Shown here: piece by piece, positions 11,568-23,613 of the stretch
Layout of the letters: each line of letters opens with the position of its first letter
How positions within the stretch are numbered: the stretch's first letter is position 1
NCBI GenBank assembly: GCA_001414345.1
Contig: LLCB01000464.1
Location: forward strand, 1 to 32,914
Source of the DNA: Hymenoscyphus infarciens
Taxonomy: Eukaryota; Ascomycota; Leotiomycetes; Helotiales; Helotiaceae
Direction: 5' to 3'
DNA: 32,914 nt
Notes under the pieces: model-generated
The model's database searches: none
The model's input: only the letters and a program-made list of their open reading frames with translations
Told to the model about the DNA's origin: nothing
Program-made: the position numbers and the translations under genes

Positions 11568-12995
11568 CTTGCATTGTACACCTCCAAAGATTTATCGCTC
11601 AAATAATTTTATAATCACGTACTATTCTTCAATATCAAAGCCGATTCGTAATAACTCCTATTTGGCAAATTCTATCCCCTGACGTACACTCGCTTCAAAG
11701 ACTACTTTTGTATCCAAAGTGGATCAAAACCGCAAATGTTTACAGACACCCGAGAGGATATCCATTTTCAATTTCTAAATCCCCCACCTCTCGCTTGCTG
11801 GAAAGGGGCAGAACGTAGCACCCTAGCAACCAGGGCGTATCCGACCCGTTGCTTTCAATAACTCTTCAGCTCCTTCTCCGACGTATTTGCCGCTTAACAG
11901 CATCAACAAGATATCAAAGTAAGAAATTCTAAAAGCTTCACCGGTCCAAGTGAAAATCTATTCTCCTACTCCTCCTCCTCCCATCCGATAAGCTCTCGGT
12001 CTTTCGGCGTTCGCACAATAGTCTTTTCAGTTTCGAGAACGCCCAACAGAAGCCGCTGAATCCTACTAACCCCTTGATATCACATTTACCCAATAACAAG
12101 CGAACAAAGATCATGTGGCTTTTCGGCGTCTTCGCTCAATTCAACGGTTCAATTGAGTTCCGATAATATATACCTCCTTATTCAGGTAGACCAGCAGAAA
12201 TGGCTACACACAACCTTTCTCCCTCTCATTTTACGAAGTGTACTCGGTGACTGCTTAGCTCCATCTCAAGCTTTGTTGAACTAAGCAGCTTCGCGTCCGT
12301 AAGACTTACTCGTGTCTCTTGTCCATCTGTTGGCTGTTTTTTCATCCCTCTCTCTATATTCTCTTGGGAAGTTTAGAACAAGAGAAGGAGTTATGTACGC
12401 ATAACAACTCCGCATCCCCCCGTAAACCTCCCTTATCTCATATCAATTCACCTTCCACTCACGCCATCTTTATTGAGCTATTGAGATAATATCATCTCTA
12501 CTGCACTAGATATTCGAGCTGGAAAATTCCAAATGACCATTCAATACAACCAAGAGGGAAGAAGTCCTTCGAACACATGAAACTCCCTGCCCACCAAAAC
12601 TTCCAACTATTAGCCACTTTTGTTACAACGTGCCTTTCTACGAGTTGAATATTCAGTACGGTTGAGATACATTGAAATCTTTGCCCCTTTTACAAAATTT
12701 AATTAAACAAATAAACTTACGACGAATGATAATTTATATCCTTGAGTGAATCGAAACAAATAGATCTGGTGTTTATTTAACAAATTGAATTACTCTGAAA
12801 TTTTTAACGTAATTCTAAAAAAACAAATGAAATTCCGTGGAATATTATTTTAGTAAGTTTTCAAGCTTGACTAAATTAGTCAGGGAGATCCAGGACAATG
12901 AAACTACTATATGTAGTGATTAAGCTTTGAGCTATTTCCATCCTTTCTTAAATAAAAGTCGCGTCTACCCGGCGTTATAAGACAAGTGTATTGAA
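11568..12995. other. Gene-poor intergenic region, nothing supported
   Basis: Normal to slightly AT-rich sequence with no frame above about 60 codons on either strand. Pyrimidine-rich plus-strand stretches (about 11930-12010 and 12340-12480) resemble fungal promoter or leader sequence, but no gene follows in the expected place. From about 12690 it becomes more AT-rich towards the repeat at 12996. Confidence 0.45.
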
Positions 12996-13560
12996 GAAGT
13001 AGAGTAGAGTAGAGTAGTGACTGCTACTCTACTCTACTCACTACTTAGTACTACTCGAGTACTACTTAAGTAATTCAGACCGATTCGGAACGATTCTCGG
13101 GATTCTCGGACCTAGCGGCAGCCTAGTCTCGGAACAATTCAGCAAGTTTCTCTATTATATAATCTTTTATTCTATCTCCTAGTACACTGAAAGTGGCACT
13201 ATTACTCTATGCTTTCAGAAGTACTAACGTATAGAACCCAACGCAAACGACATAAAACTTTCTAAACTTAAGAGAATAGTTAATTATTCTTTAACGCATC
13301 TAGTTATATATTAATTATCTTTTTCTATCTAGTTGCTTTATGTTTTTACATTCCGATTTTAGTAGGGTCGTAAGTAATAGTACCACTTTCCTTGTCCACC
13401 GGGAGTCTACTGTATCTTTTGACCTATTTTATATATTATTACTATTTATAGACTACTCGAGTAGTACCCGAGTAGTACTCGAGTAGCTAATAATAACTAC
13501 ACTACTCTACTCTACTCAAGACTACTCGAGCAGTACTCGTGTAGTTGAGTAGTTTGTTAA
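12996..13560. mobile_element. Palindrome-bounded MITE-like repeat
   Basis: The left end has a hairpin of GAGTAGAGTAGAGTAG (13001-13016) against CTACTCTACTCTACTC (13024-13039), followed by CTCGAG palindromes. The right end (about 13449-13558) has CTACTCGAGTAG palindromes several times and the same CTACTCTACTCTACTC motif. Nested inside is an imperfect inverted pair: CTGAAAGTGGCACTATTACT near 13186 and AGTAATAGTACCACTTT near 13370. There is no coding capacity. Inverted ends, nested inverted repeats and a size of about 560 bp suggest a non-autonomous DNA element. I found no clear target-site duplication, and the CTACT tandem motif could also be a simple microsatellite. Confidence 0.45.
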
Positions 13561-13733
13561 TACGCTATATAGAACAATCCCAAAATTCTTCACAACTTCA
13601 CCTGGAAAACCTGTAGGTCAAGAGCAAAATCACGAGCGATCCTCGTAGAAGCCACTACCAAGTCCATTAAATGAACCTACCAAATCCAAAACAACCAACA
13701 AGGGTATCAAGACAACACACTCCATTCAACCCT

Positions 13734-15957
13734 CTAAAATATCCAATTCAACACCTTCTTAACCTTCCCCAACTTCGTCCTCTCCCTCTCCTCCTCCTTC
13801 ATATCCACATCTGAAATAGTATGCACATCACTCTCCAAATCCATCTCCCCCAACCCCACAATCTTCGTCTTCTTGAAAACCTTCCACCCAACATACATCA
13901 CAAACATAACCGGCAACTCCAAATAATAACTCACAAAATCCACCGCCGCAAAGTTCGGGCTGAAGGAACTCCATCCTTGGACCAGGATAATGAAGATATT
14001 CAGAATAACGCAAATCCATGGTCCCCAAGGATATGTCCAGTTCTTGAAAGGCAGAAGGTGTTCTTTTCCTTGAAGTTTTACTGCGGCACGGAAACGGAGG
14101 GAGGTGATGCCTATTGAGACCCAGGCGATTTGATTTGAGACTCCCACAAGGTTTTGGAGCCAAGTCCATAGTTGTCCTGCTCCGATAAAGGAGGCTCCGA
14201 AGCAGAGTCCTGCGATGAGACTTGTGGCTAGAACAGCGACCCAAGGAACTTTATTCCGGTTGAGCTTTGCAAAGACTTGTGGTGCGTGACGATCGATGGA
14301 GAGAGAGTAGAGAAGACGGGTTCCAGCGAATAGGGCGTGATTTCCGGCTGAGATGACGCTGGTAACGATTACGGCGTTGATGAAACTTCCAGCTGAGCGA
14401 GCACCGGCCAATTGGAAGACGAGGGTGAAAGGGGAGACGGCTGTAGTTTTCTTGGTGAGACCAGGAGTGTTGTATGGAATGTTGAGACCGATGAGGAGGA
14501 CGGATAGGATGTAGAAGATTAAGATACGCCAGAAGACGTTCTTCACAACACGTGGTAGGTTCTTGGTTGGGTTGGCGGTCTCTCCAGCGGTAATGGCGAT
14601 AGATTCCGTTCCACCGTCTTATTGGAGAATTAGCTGATTGTAAAGGCATATTTGGAGCAAGAGAAACTTACATGCGAAAGCTGCGGTCACGAATACAGAC
14701 GCAAAACCACCTATAGTTCAATTGGTTAGTGGTTTGGACGGGATAATTAACAAAGTTTAGTGGATTGGATATGATATATCGAAAAGTTTCTGGACATCTA
14801 TCCATCGAGAGCACTGACCTATACCACCCACAAACTGATTATCAAAAGTTAGCATTTTCTTTTGAAATGAGGATTGGGTTTCCTAAGTTTCCGCGGTAAG
14901 ATTCCCGGTCATTAACTCTCCGACACCCTTCAATCTTATTGTCGTGCAATTCTAAACATTGCTTCAGAAGATTTCGGAGGATCGAGAAAACAACTTTCTC
15001 TAAACCTTCTCGAACAATGATTGTAATTATGCTAGGATAATTGGAGTGATGTAGGTGCCTGAGAGCAACGCCCCCTTCTCTTACACTTGGGGGAACCAAG
15101 AAGTATACAAGCCAACAATATGAGGATATAAGAAATATCGAGCTGAGACTTACAGGTGCATCACCAACATGCCAATTTTTCCCTCCAATGTATGTGTGAT
15201 CCGTGTTACCTCCACAGTTAACTGCAATTCCAAGTATGATGAAAATCTAAATTATGTTAGACTCGTATCGTGTGACGTTTGGCTTTCGTCAGGGGACTTA
15301 CTGTAATAGTAATGACTTTTAGAAGACACAACCAATACTCAATCTGAGAATAACAGTCAGGAAACAACCAAATGAAGGAATTGGCGCCCTTACTTCTCCA
15401 TAAGCCCGAACAGTGACGATATTTGCAAAAATCAAGACCACCCAGAATATCAGACTTAAGGCCCAACCAGGCATACTAGTATCCCAATACGAGAACACCA
15501 ACTGAAGAGCAACCAAATCAGCCGCCGTGCTCACAGCGTCATTAAACCAATAATTCCACGTCAAAGCAAATCCAAAAGCATCATCAACATATCTTCCAGC
15601 AAAAGTACAGAAAGAACCAGCAATTGGCACAAATGCAGCCATTTCTCCGAGAGCTAGCATCGTTAACAAGACTATGCCTCCAACAATTAGGTATGCGATG
15701 AGCATCGAAGCTGGGCCACCAGTTGCGAGGGATTTTCCGGTTCCAAGGAAAAGTCCGGTACCGATTGTACCACCGATAGCGATCATTTGGACTTGACGTG
15801 CTGAGAGCTTTCGAGCCAGCTTGTCGGCGAGAATTGGATGTTCGCCATCGTGAACGTACGAGGCGTCTGGTGAGGAATTTCCTTCTATGCCCTTGGTGTC
15901 TGGATGGTATGTTCCACCGACGACGTGAACGTTGTTATTATCCGATAAGCGCGACAT
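13734..15957 (-). CDS. Amino-acid permease of the APC superfamily, fungal YAT type
   Basis: Six exons: 15957-15394, 15343-15302, 15246-15154, 14834-14819, 14710-14672, 14617-13734. All junctions are GT-AG and in frame, giving 545 residues, the usual length. The protein should be a plasma-membrane proton symporter with about 12 helices. After a polar N terminus of about 50 residues comes the first permease motif, QMIAIGGTIGTGLFLGTGK (57-75), then GEMAAFVPIAGSF (104-116) and YGEIEYWLCLLKVITI across the first splice. AYGGTESIAITAGETANP spans the fifth splice and is diagnostic of the family. The tail is charged (DMKEEERERTK) and cytosolic by analogy. The substrate cannot be read from sequence; general amino acids are likely. 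Exon 4 is only 16 nt (FVGGI), and intron 3 is long (14835-15153). There is no sign of damage. Confidence 0.95.
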
Positions 15958-16595
15958 GACGAAGGCTATTCAGAACTCGTGAGGATATTGAGGTGCGGTA
16001 AGATGAGGTATATTATCGTTATCGTCATGTGTCGGCTAAATGGTTTGAGTGACGCTCATCGAAGCACGAACATTCGATGCGAGGTTCAATAATAGTGGAA
16101 TTGCATGAAAGATATCAAAAGGAGGGTCGAAACATGAGCTGCATGGGAAAGAGAGAGAATGCCTGCCTACCTGTAGGTATAGCAAATTTGTTAAGCTATT
16201 ACGAGATGTATATTGCGTGCTCGAGAAGCACCTTGACTACCCGAGAGCACTTGCCTAATGTGGAGATCAAGGCGAGTGTTGGATTGTCACCTGATCACTG
16301 TGCCGCTTGAGATGGACTCTGAGTGGAGGATTGAAACGGCTCGTGGGAAATGAATATTTTTAGCAAGCTCTGCTTATATTGAATTGTTGGTTGTGGAAGT
16401 GGGAATTTTGCGTTGGCAATTGCTCGCAAAAAACTCGTTTTACGAAGGAATTTCTCAGAGAATGAAGAGATTTGACGGAAAGCGGCGTTGGATAAAATAG
16501 AGGGCGTTCATCGTTCGCGCCGTTTTTGGGCGGGGGAAAAAGACGTTCGAGGCTACCGAGTGTTTAGTGCTTGTTTCGGGAATTGAGCTGTTTAG
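15958..16595. other. Upstream region of the permease up to the edge of the RIP block
   Basis: Normal composition, with no gene I can support; a 77-codon plus-strand frame at 16077-16310 has no recognisable features. The permease promoter should lie here. Composition changes within a few tens of bases near 16595 to AT-rich sequence without CA or TG. Confidence 0.55.
16013..16023 (-). promoter_or_regulatory. Paired GATAA sites upstream of the permease
   Basis: Two TTATC on the plus strand (16013-16017 and 16019-16023) read GATAA twice on the permease strand, 56-66 bp upstream of its start codon. Paired GATA sites are the binding pattern of AreA/Nit-2 nitrogen regulators, which are known to control fungal amino-acid permeases. 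Regulation here is inference. Confidence 0.4.
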
Positions 16596-19500
16596 TGCTA
16601 GCTTAACTTTCTTATTTACTAGTTCTAGATATAAGTAGTTCTAAAAGAAGAATATTACGTTTATAAATTAATAGAAATAATAATAGTTACTACTATTATA
16701 TTTTCTTTTACTCTCTTATTTAACTTTTTAACTTATCTTTATTTAAATCTACTTCTTAGCTCTTTGCTTTTAAGTTATATAAGAAACTAGTTTTAAATAG
16801 TAATTAATAATATTAAAAATATTAAAAATACTTAAGTATATTATTTTATTTCTTCTAATAATTAATCTAACTTAGTTTAGTTAGTAGTACTATAATTCTT
16901 TTATTCTTTTTAATTATAAGTTTAGTTATTATAACTATAGAAAATTTCTTAGAATACTTATATATAACTTCGTTAATTATAAGAAATACTTAGACTAGTT
17001 ATTTAGCTTTTAAATTCTAAGTCTAAGATTAAGCTCTATTTAAGAAGCTTTTATATTAAACTAGAAAGTATTTATAATATTTCTCTACTAGCTTTATTTA
17101 GAAGATCTTTATAATAGAGAAAATTAACTAAATACTAAAAGTTAAATTATTCTTACTAATACTATACTTTATTTTAAGATAATAGATCTATATAATAATA
17201 TTCTTAATACTTTAGAAGAGATAATAGCTACTAAAATTAATTTAGAGTCTAGAAACGTTCTTTAAACTAAATTAATAAAATAATAGAGAAGAGATACTAT
17301 TATTAATTACTTATTTAATAAAGTAGTTATAAATTAACTATATTCTATTTTATCTATAATAGAGTATTATAAAAAACTTTTATTTACTAGTAGAATAGCT
17401 TTATACTAGATATACTAGATATACTAGCGCTAAAGTTGCTACTTATTTAGTCTTAGTAGACTTAGCGCTAAGACTAACTTACTATCTAATCTACGACGCT
17501 AAGGCTAACTCGCTATCTAACTTCTAATACTATTAGTACTAAGTCTAATATACTCTCTAAGTCTCGGGATTATATAATTAGATAACTAGCTTTCTATTTC
17601 TTTATATATTACCTAGTAGCTTTATAAAACTATAATAAATTAAAAAGATAAGCGTTAAATTAAGCGATTAAGCTAAAGTTTACTTTATAAGAAATTTCTT
17701 ATATAGAAGTAGAGTATATAAGTAGATAAGTAGATAAATAGATAAGTAGATATATATAACTTAAAATAGTAGTATAAACTTAAATACTTTTTATATATCT
17801 AGTATATCTAATATAAAGTATACTAGGTATTACTTTTATTATAACTAGTATTATAATAGTATACTTAGTATATAAAAGAATTTCGTAATAAGGTTTTATC
17901 TAAGTAGTTTATAAAGTTAAGCTAAGAGAGTTACTAGTACTTTCGCTATATTTAGATATTAAATAACTATTATTAAGAGAAGAAAAAAACTAGTCTAGAA
18001 AGCCTAGAGAATATTAGTATAAGTATAAGTAATTAAGTAAAGAAGGCTATTATAATAGATAAGTATACTACTTAGTAAAGAAGATAAGTTAATTCTAACT
18101 ATATATTATAAATATATTCGATTTTCTAGTACTTTTAATTAAGATAAGAACTATAATTTACTTATATATTCTTCTTTTAAATACTATACTTAAACTAGGA
18201 AAAACTCTATTTTAGATATTATAGAATAGACTTTATAATACTTTATTACTTATAGTTAAATAAATAGATTAGCTATAAAACCTAGCTACTATTTAAGTAT
18301 AATTATTTCTATATTAATCTTCTATATAGCTAAGAACTTCTACTTATACTTAGAGTAATAAGTGTAGAATTAACTATTAACTAGTATCTTATAGTAAAAT
18401 AGAAAAATAGTATTCTTAAGAAGCTTAGTAGTTCAAATAAGCTAAGAGTACTAGATCTATACTTCTTCTCTAGTAATAGTATATTTAATATTAAATCTAG
18501 TAATAATTTTTAAATCTAGATCTTGAAACTCTTTACTTAAATATTTTAAGTCTAAGGCTAGACTTTATAAGAAGCTTATATAATTCTAGAATTTAATAAC
18601 CTTCTATAACTTTAAGACTTATAAAGTATAACTTACGAGTTTTATAAGAATATACTAAGAATAAAGTTTAAATAGCTTTAAACTAAAGAGTTTTTTAATA
18701 AAATACTTATCTAGCTAAAGATTATTAAACTAATCTTTATATAAAATAAGAACATAGAAGTAAGTTATATCTTATACTCTAATAGTAATATAGAAAGACA
18801 GTTAAGCTAGTATAGAGAAAATAAGAAGATAAAGAGATAATAGAGCTATTATTACTAATTCTATATTCTTCTTTATTTATATAGCTTTATTTATTTAATT
18901 TTAATATTCTATATCTACGTTTAAACTCTATAATCTTCTAGTAAGTACTATAAGTATCTTAAGTTAAGAATATAATATCTTACTAAATATTAGAATTCTT
19001 TAACTTATTTACTTTCTTCTTTATAAATAATATTACTTTTATCTCTACTTCTACTCTCTTCTTATCTTACTTTTTAACTCTAGAGCTTCTATTACTAGTT
19101 AGTATTAAAGATATAATAAGCTAATTACCTAGTAGTTAAATAAAGATAATATAATTATAATAAAGAAGCTAGTACTACTTTTAATCTTTTTATAATAGAT
19201 AAGTAGTTTATTTTTACTATTACTATCTAAGTCTCTAAATATAATAAACTTAGTATAATTACTTTTCTTTTTTATTATTTATTTAAGCTTAATAAGTTTC
19301 TTCTTATTTTTAAGAAGAGAGCTATAGATATAGATAATAATATATTAATATTAGACTTTTTTTTATTTATATTTTAATACTAACTATTATACGATTTATT
19401 AGTATACTTATAATACTTATCTTTTTAGTAAAGAGACTAGACTAGTAGAATAGAGAAGAGTATCTAGGAGTATATAAATAAAAGTAGCGTAGTATAAACT

Positions 19501-20751
19501 AATAAGTACTAGTTAGATTATATAACTATATATTAGCTATAGTAGAAACGAGTTCACTAATCTCTACTACTTTTACTATCTTCGCGAACTTTTATATTTA
19601 AGTTAATATTAGTAAGATTAGATAGAAGTTTAATTACTAAGCTTATATTAGCTTTATTTAGACTTTAAACCTAAATAGACTTGATTTTAACTATTTTAAA
19701 GCTATTAATAAATCAATTAATTAAATATTTAATTAGTATAAAAAATAAGATAATAACTCTTTATTTTATAAAATAATAGTAAATAGGTTATTTATACTTA
19801 TTATATATATTAGATTACTTTATTCTCAATTATTATTATTTCTTTTTAACTTCTATCTTTACTAGGTTTTCTTAATTTAGACTATAATATTTTTAGCTAT
19901 AGAATTAGAAATATAAATCTTCTTAGTAAAATCTTATTTAATAAAATCTTTTCTAGTAAAATCTTATCTACTAACTACTAGATAATAGATTATTATATAG
20001 TTAATATTATTTATTATATCTTAGTCTTTTATCTTATACTTTTATAATATTAAAAAATATACTTCTATTAGCTTTTGAATATTTTAGTATAGTATTAACT
20101 ATAACTCGAGATATATAGATTATTATTATATTTCTAAATTCTCTACTAATTTTAAATCTTTAATATTTAATTTTACTTAATTAAAATAATAGTAGATAAT
20201 ATACTTAATCTAGAGAAGCTAACTAGTGGTATCTAAGAGCTATTTATAGCTTTTAATAAAATAAAAGCTATAATTATATCTAATTCTTTTAACTTTTCTA
20301 ACTCTTTTATAAATAAATATAAGTTCTTTTTATATAAGAAGTTCTAACTCTAAAAAGAGATTAAAATAAATATTTTATAATATAATTTATTAGTAAATTA
20401 TTTATATTAGTAAGTCACGTGCTTTTTTATACTCGATAGCTTTAAAATATAATTAAACTATTATAATACTTAATATTTATTATAAGTACTTTAAATCTAA
20501 TAAGCTAGTTATATTTATAGTCTTTTAATAAGTTCGTATATTATAACTACTCTTTTTATAAGTATTATAGCGTCGTCGAGCTAATTACTCTAATTTAGTC
20601 TACTCTTTCTAAAAGTTTTATCACGTCGAATCTATTTCTCTACGTCTTTTTAAGCTAATATATTAATCGCTTCTTCTATTATAAGTATATCTCTCTTATA
20701 TATACGTATTCTTTTAGCTCTACGACGTTTACTAAGAGTTTTATTTACTTT
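16596..20751. repeat. RIP-mutated repeat block, identity lost
   Basis: This is very AT-rich sequence with stops in all frames. CA and TG are nearly absent while TA is in large excess; for example 17041-17220 has neither CA nor TG. This is what RIP leaves on repeated DNA in Pezizomycotina. I could not assign a transposon class, because coding frames are unreadable. No tandem structure is obvious. Confidence 0.8.
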
Positions 20752-20756
20752 ATTAT

Positions 20757-22034
20757 TATAATAACAAGGTAGGAGTAGAGTAGAGAAGTAGTCTATTCGT
20801 AGTTATTAATATAAAACTAAAGGTAAAGAGCGAAGATAGCTCTAAACGATGCTAATATATAGGATTCTACTAGACAGTGAAAGAGTTATATAACAGGTCT
20901 AAAACTAGAACTAGGCTATTATATTTCCCTCTCTTTAGTAGAGCTCGCCCTCGAGCTCTATACCTATATACTTATCTATCTAAATATCTACTAGTCCTAG
21001 CCTACACTCTTACTCTTCCTTCTACTAAGGCAGTCGTAAGATACTAGCTCTATAAGAGTAGTAAGATACTAGCTCTATATAAGTAGTAAGGTACTAGCTA
21101 TACGCCGAGTTACTTAAAACTCTCTATATTCGCTCTTTAATACTAATCTATATAATCTATTAAGCGACTAGTATATACTCTTACGATTTTGTCGATTACT
21201 AAAGTATAAGCTTTAAAAGCTTTTGAAATATCAGCTTTTATAATATTAAGAGGAGAAGGAGAAAGCTTTAAGAGTTATTAAAAAATAATATAGCTGAAAG
21301 CAAAGAGGTCTACTTAAAAGGCTTCTCTTATTAGAGCGTAGAGCTCTTTAATAGTAGAAGGCTTAGATAGATAAGCTATCTTATTAAAGCGTTGATTATA
21401 TAAGTGTATTAATGTTTCTTCTTAATAAGAGAGCTAAAGTTATATACCTAGTATATAATATTAGAGTCTATTATTAGTTTATAGTTAGATACTAGCTATT
21501 TAAAGAGAAAGGAGGGTCTATAGACGCTAGAGAGAGGGGGATCCGAAGATACTAGATAAGAGTTAGATACTAGAAGGAGAGGATCTAAAGCTAGAGAGAG
21601 GTCTTAAGCTAGGTATCGATTTAGAGGTTACTAATAAGAGGTCTATAAGCTATTTAAAGAGGTTTAGTACTATAAAGAGGACCGAAGCTATAGAGTTATA
21701 GAGTATATATGTAGTTATCTAGAAGCTATTTGAAAAGAGAGTCTTAGAGTATATACGTAAGTATCTAAGAGCTATTTAAAAAAAGAGGGTCGTAGAGTTA
21801 GTAGTAGAGAGGCTAGAATAGAAGTAAGGTTAAGAAGCCTAATAAGAAGAGTAACCTTTAGTTTAATATAATAACAAAGTAGAAGTAGAGTAGAGAAGTA
21901 GTCTATTTATAGTTATTAACACGAAAACTAAAGGTAAAGAGTAAAGACAGCTCTAAATAATGCTAATATACAGGATTCTGCTAGGCGGTGAAAGAGTCAC
22001 GTGACAGGTCTGAAACCAGAACTAGGCTATCATA
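20757..22034 (-). mobile_element. Non-autonomous LTR retroelement, copy A
   Basis: Two direct repeats, 20757-20923 and 21867-22034, flank about 940 bp of non-coding internal sequence. A perfect 5-bp target-site duplication, ATTAT, lies at 20752-20756 and 22035-22039. Read on the minus strand, each LTR starts TATRATAGCC and ends TTATTATA, as expected for TG...CA ends after RIP. The 21867-22034 LTR has a TATAAATAG box. The sequence AAAGAGAGGGAAA directly before the minus-strand 3' LTR is a polypurine tract. Internal sequence holds GA-rich repeats and no frame, so it must depend on an autonomous partner, as TRIM/SMART-type elements do. Copy B is its inverted relative. Confidence 0.85.
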
Positions 22035-22036
22035 AT

Positions 22037-23613
22037 TATTAGTATTAGATAATAATTACCTTACTTACTAATAAGCTTTAGGTTTAAACCTTAGTCTATA
22101 CTAGTTCTTTCTAGTGTTATCTAGAAGGTTTAGTTACGTTCTTAGTTATAGTTAAGCGAACACGTAATCCCTAGAACCTTCTAGTAACTCCTTTGATTTA
22201 TAAGCTATAGAAGCTTCTAGTATTTACTCTAGAAGTATATATAGCTCTCTTCTATCTTTTAGTTAGAAATTAAGTTAAAAGTCAAAATTTACTAAGTCTT
22301 TTATACTTATACTTTAACTTCTTAGAAACGTGATTTAGCGATTATCTAACCTACTCTATACTGATTTAACTTACGTACTTCTGACCTACTCTATAGCCTA
22401 CTCTATAGTCTACTCTATACGTATATAACCTCTTATATTTATAAAGTACTTAGTTCTTCGTAGTTATAAGAGTTAATTTATAAGCTAATATCTTTAGATC
22501 TTTTACTAATACTACTACTATTATCTCGAAATTCAGAGTTAGAGAGCTTTCTTAAAAATATATAATATAATTTTTAACTAAAGTTAATTATAAAAGAGCG
22601 TTAGTTAAATTATAAGATATCTAAGAGACTTAAGTATTAGTATTTATAAAGAGAGATCTAGAAGATATAGAAGTTTATAACTAAATATTAAGCGTTGAAA
22701 TAACTATTTATAAGTGACTAAACTTACTTCGCGAAATCTAGTCTAAGTGTTTTAAGTTAGTATTAACTAATTATAAACTACGTAGAAAGCTAGAAAGAAC
22801 TCTATCTTAGTAATATAGTTAATATAAGCTTTAATAAAAGTCTTAATTTAACGCTTATATATATACTTAAAAATACTAAAATATCTAATATTAAATAGTT
22901 AGAGTAAGTAAGATAAATAAGAAAGCAGAGAAAGAGTTAGAATATTATTAGTTTTATAATACTCTTAAAATATAGCTAATTCGTAACTTTTATATCTATC
23001 TAATACTAGTATTTAATATAGTTCTTTTATTTAACTACGAGTATATTTATCGAAGTAATATAGCTATTTTAGACTTATTTTATTATTAGTTTATCTATTA
23101 CTAGTAGGTTTATAACTTAGTTATAAAGAAAGCTACTCTTAGTATACTAATTTATAAGATAATTCTTCGCTTAAACTACTAAAAATAGAGAGATATTCTA
23201 ATTTTCGCTATTTATTAGTATTAGGTAATAATTACCTTACTTACTAATAGACTTTAGGTTTAAACCTTAGTCTATACTAGTTCTTTCTAGTGTTGTCTAG
23301 AAGGTTCGGTTACGTTCTCGGTTACGGTTAAGCGAACACGTGATCCCTAGAACCTTCTAGTAACCCCTTTGATTTATAAGCTATAGAAGCTTCTAGTATT
23401 TACTCTAGAAGTATATATAGTCCTCTTCTATCTTTTAGTTAGAAATCAAGTTAAAAGTCAAAATTCACTAAGTCTTTTATACTTATACTTCGACTTCTTA
23501 GAAACGTGATTTAGCGATTATCTAACCTACTCTATGCCGATTCAACTTACGTACTTCTAACCTACTCTATAGCCTACTCTATAGTCTACCCTATACGTAT
23601 ATAACCTCTTATA
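22037..23613 (+). mobile_element. Degraded LTR-type element with 401-bp direct repeats
   Basis: Direct repeats of 401 bp lie at 22037-22437 and 23213-23613 around about 775 bp of RIP-mutated sequence. Both begin TATTAGTATTAG, end ACCTCTTATA and contain a TATATATAG box, fitting LTRs with TG...CA ends before mutation. Aligned by eye they show roughly two dozen differences, all transitions, no gaps. The second repeat is less mutated (it keeps CGG and CACGTG where the first has TAG and CACGTA). No matching 5-bp duplication was found, and the internal part is too short and too broken for gag-pol. It could be a deleted retrotransposon or a non-autonomous one. Confidence 0.7.

Noticed and set aside
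5964..15957. Laccase and permease as parts of a secondary-metabolite cluster
   Set aside because: No synthase, transcription factor or tailoring genes lie between or near them.
16077..16310. 77-codon plus-strand frame upstream of the permease
   Set aside because: No recognisable features; it lies in the expected promoter region of the divergent permease.
22037..23613. Target-site duplication for the 401-bp repeat element
   Set aside because: The 5-bp flanks after removing copy A (TTTAT and CTATT) do not match.
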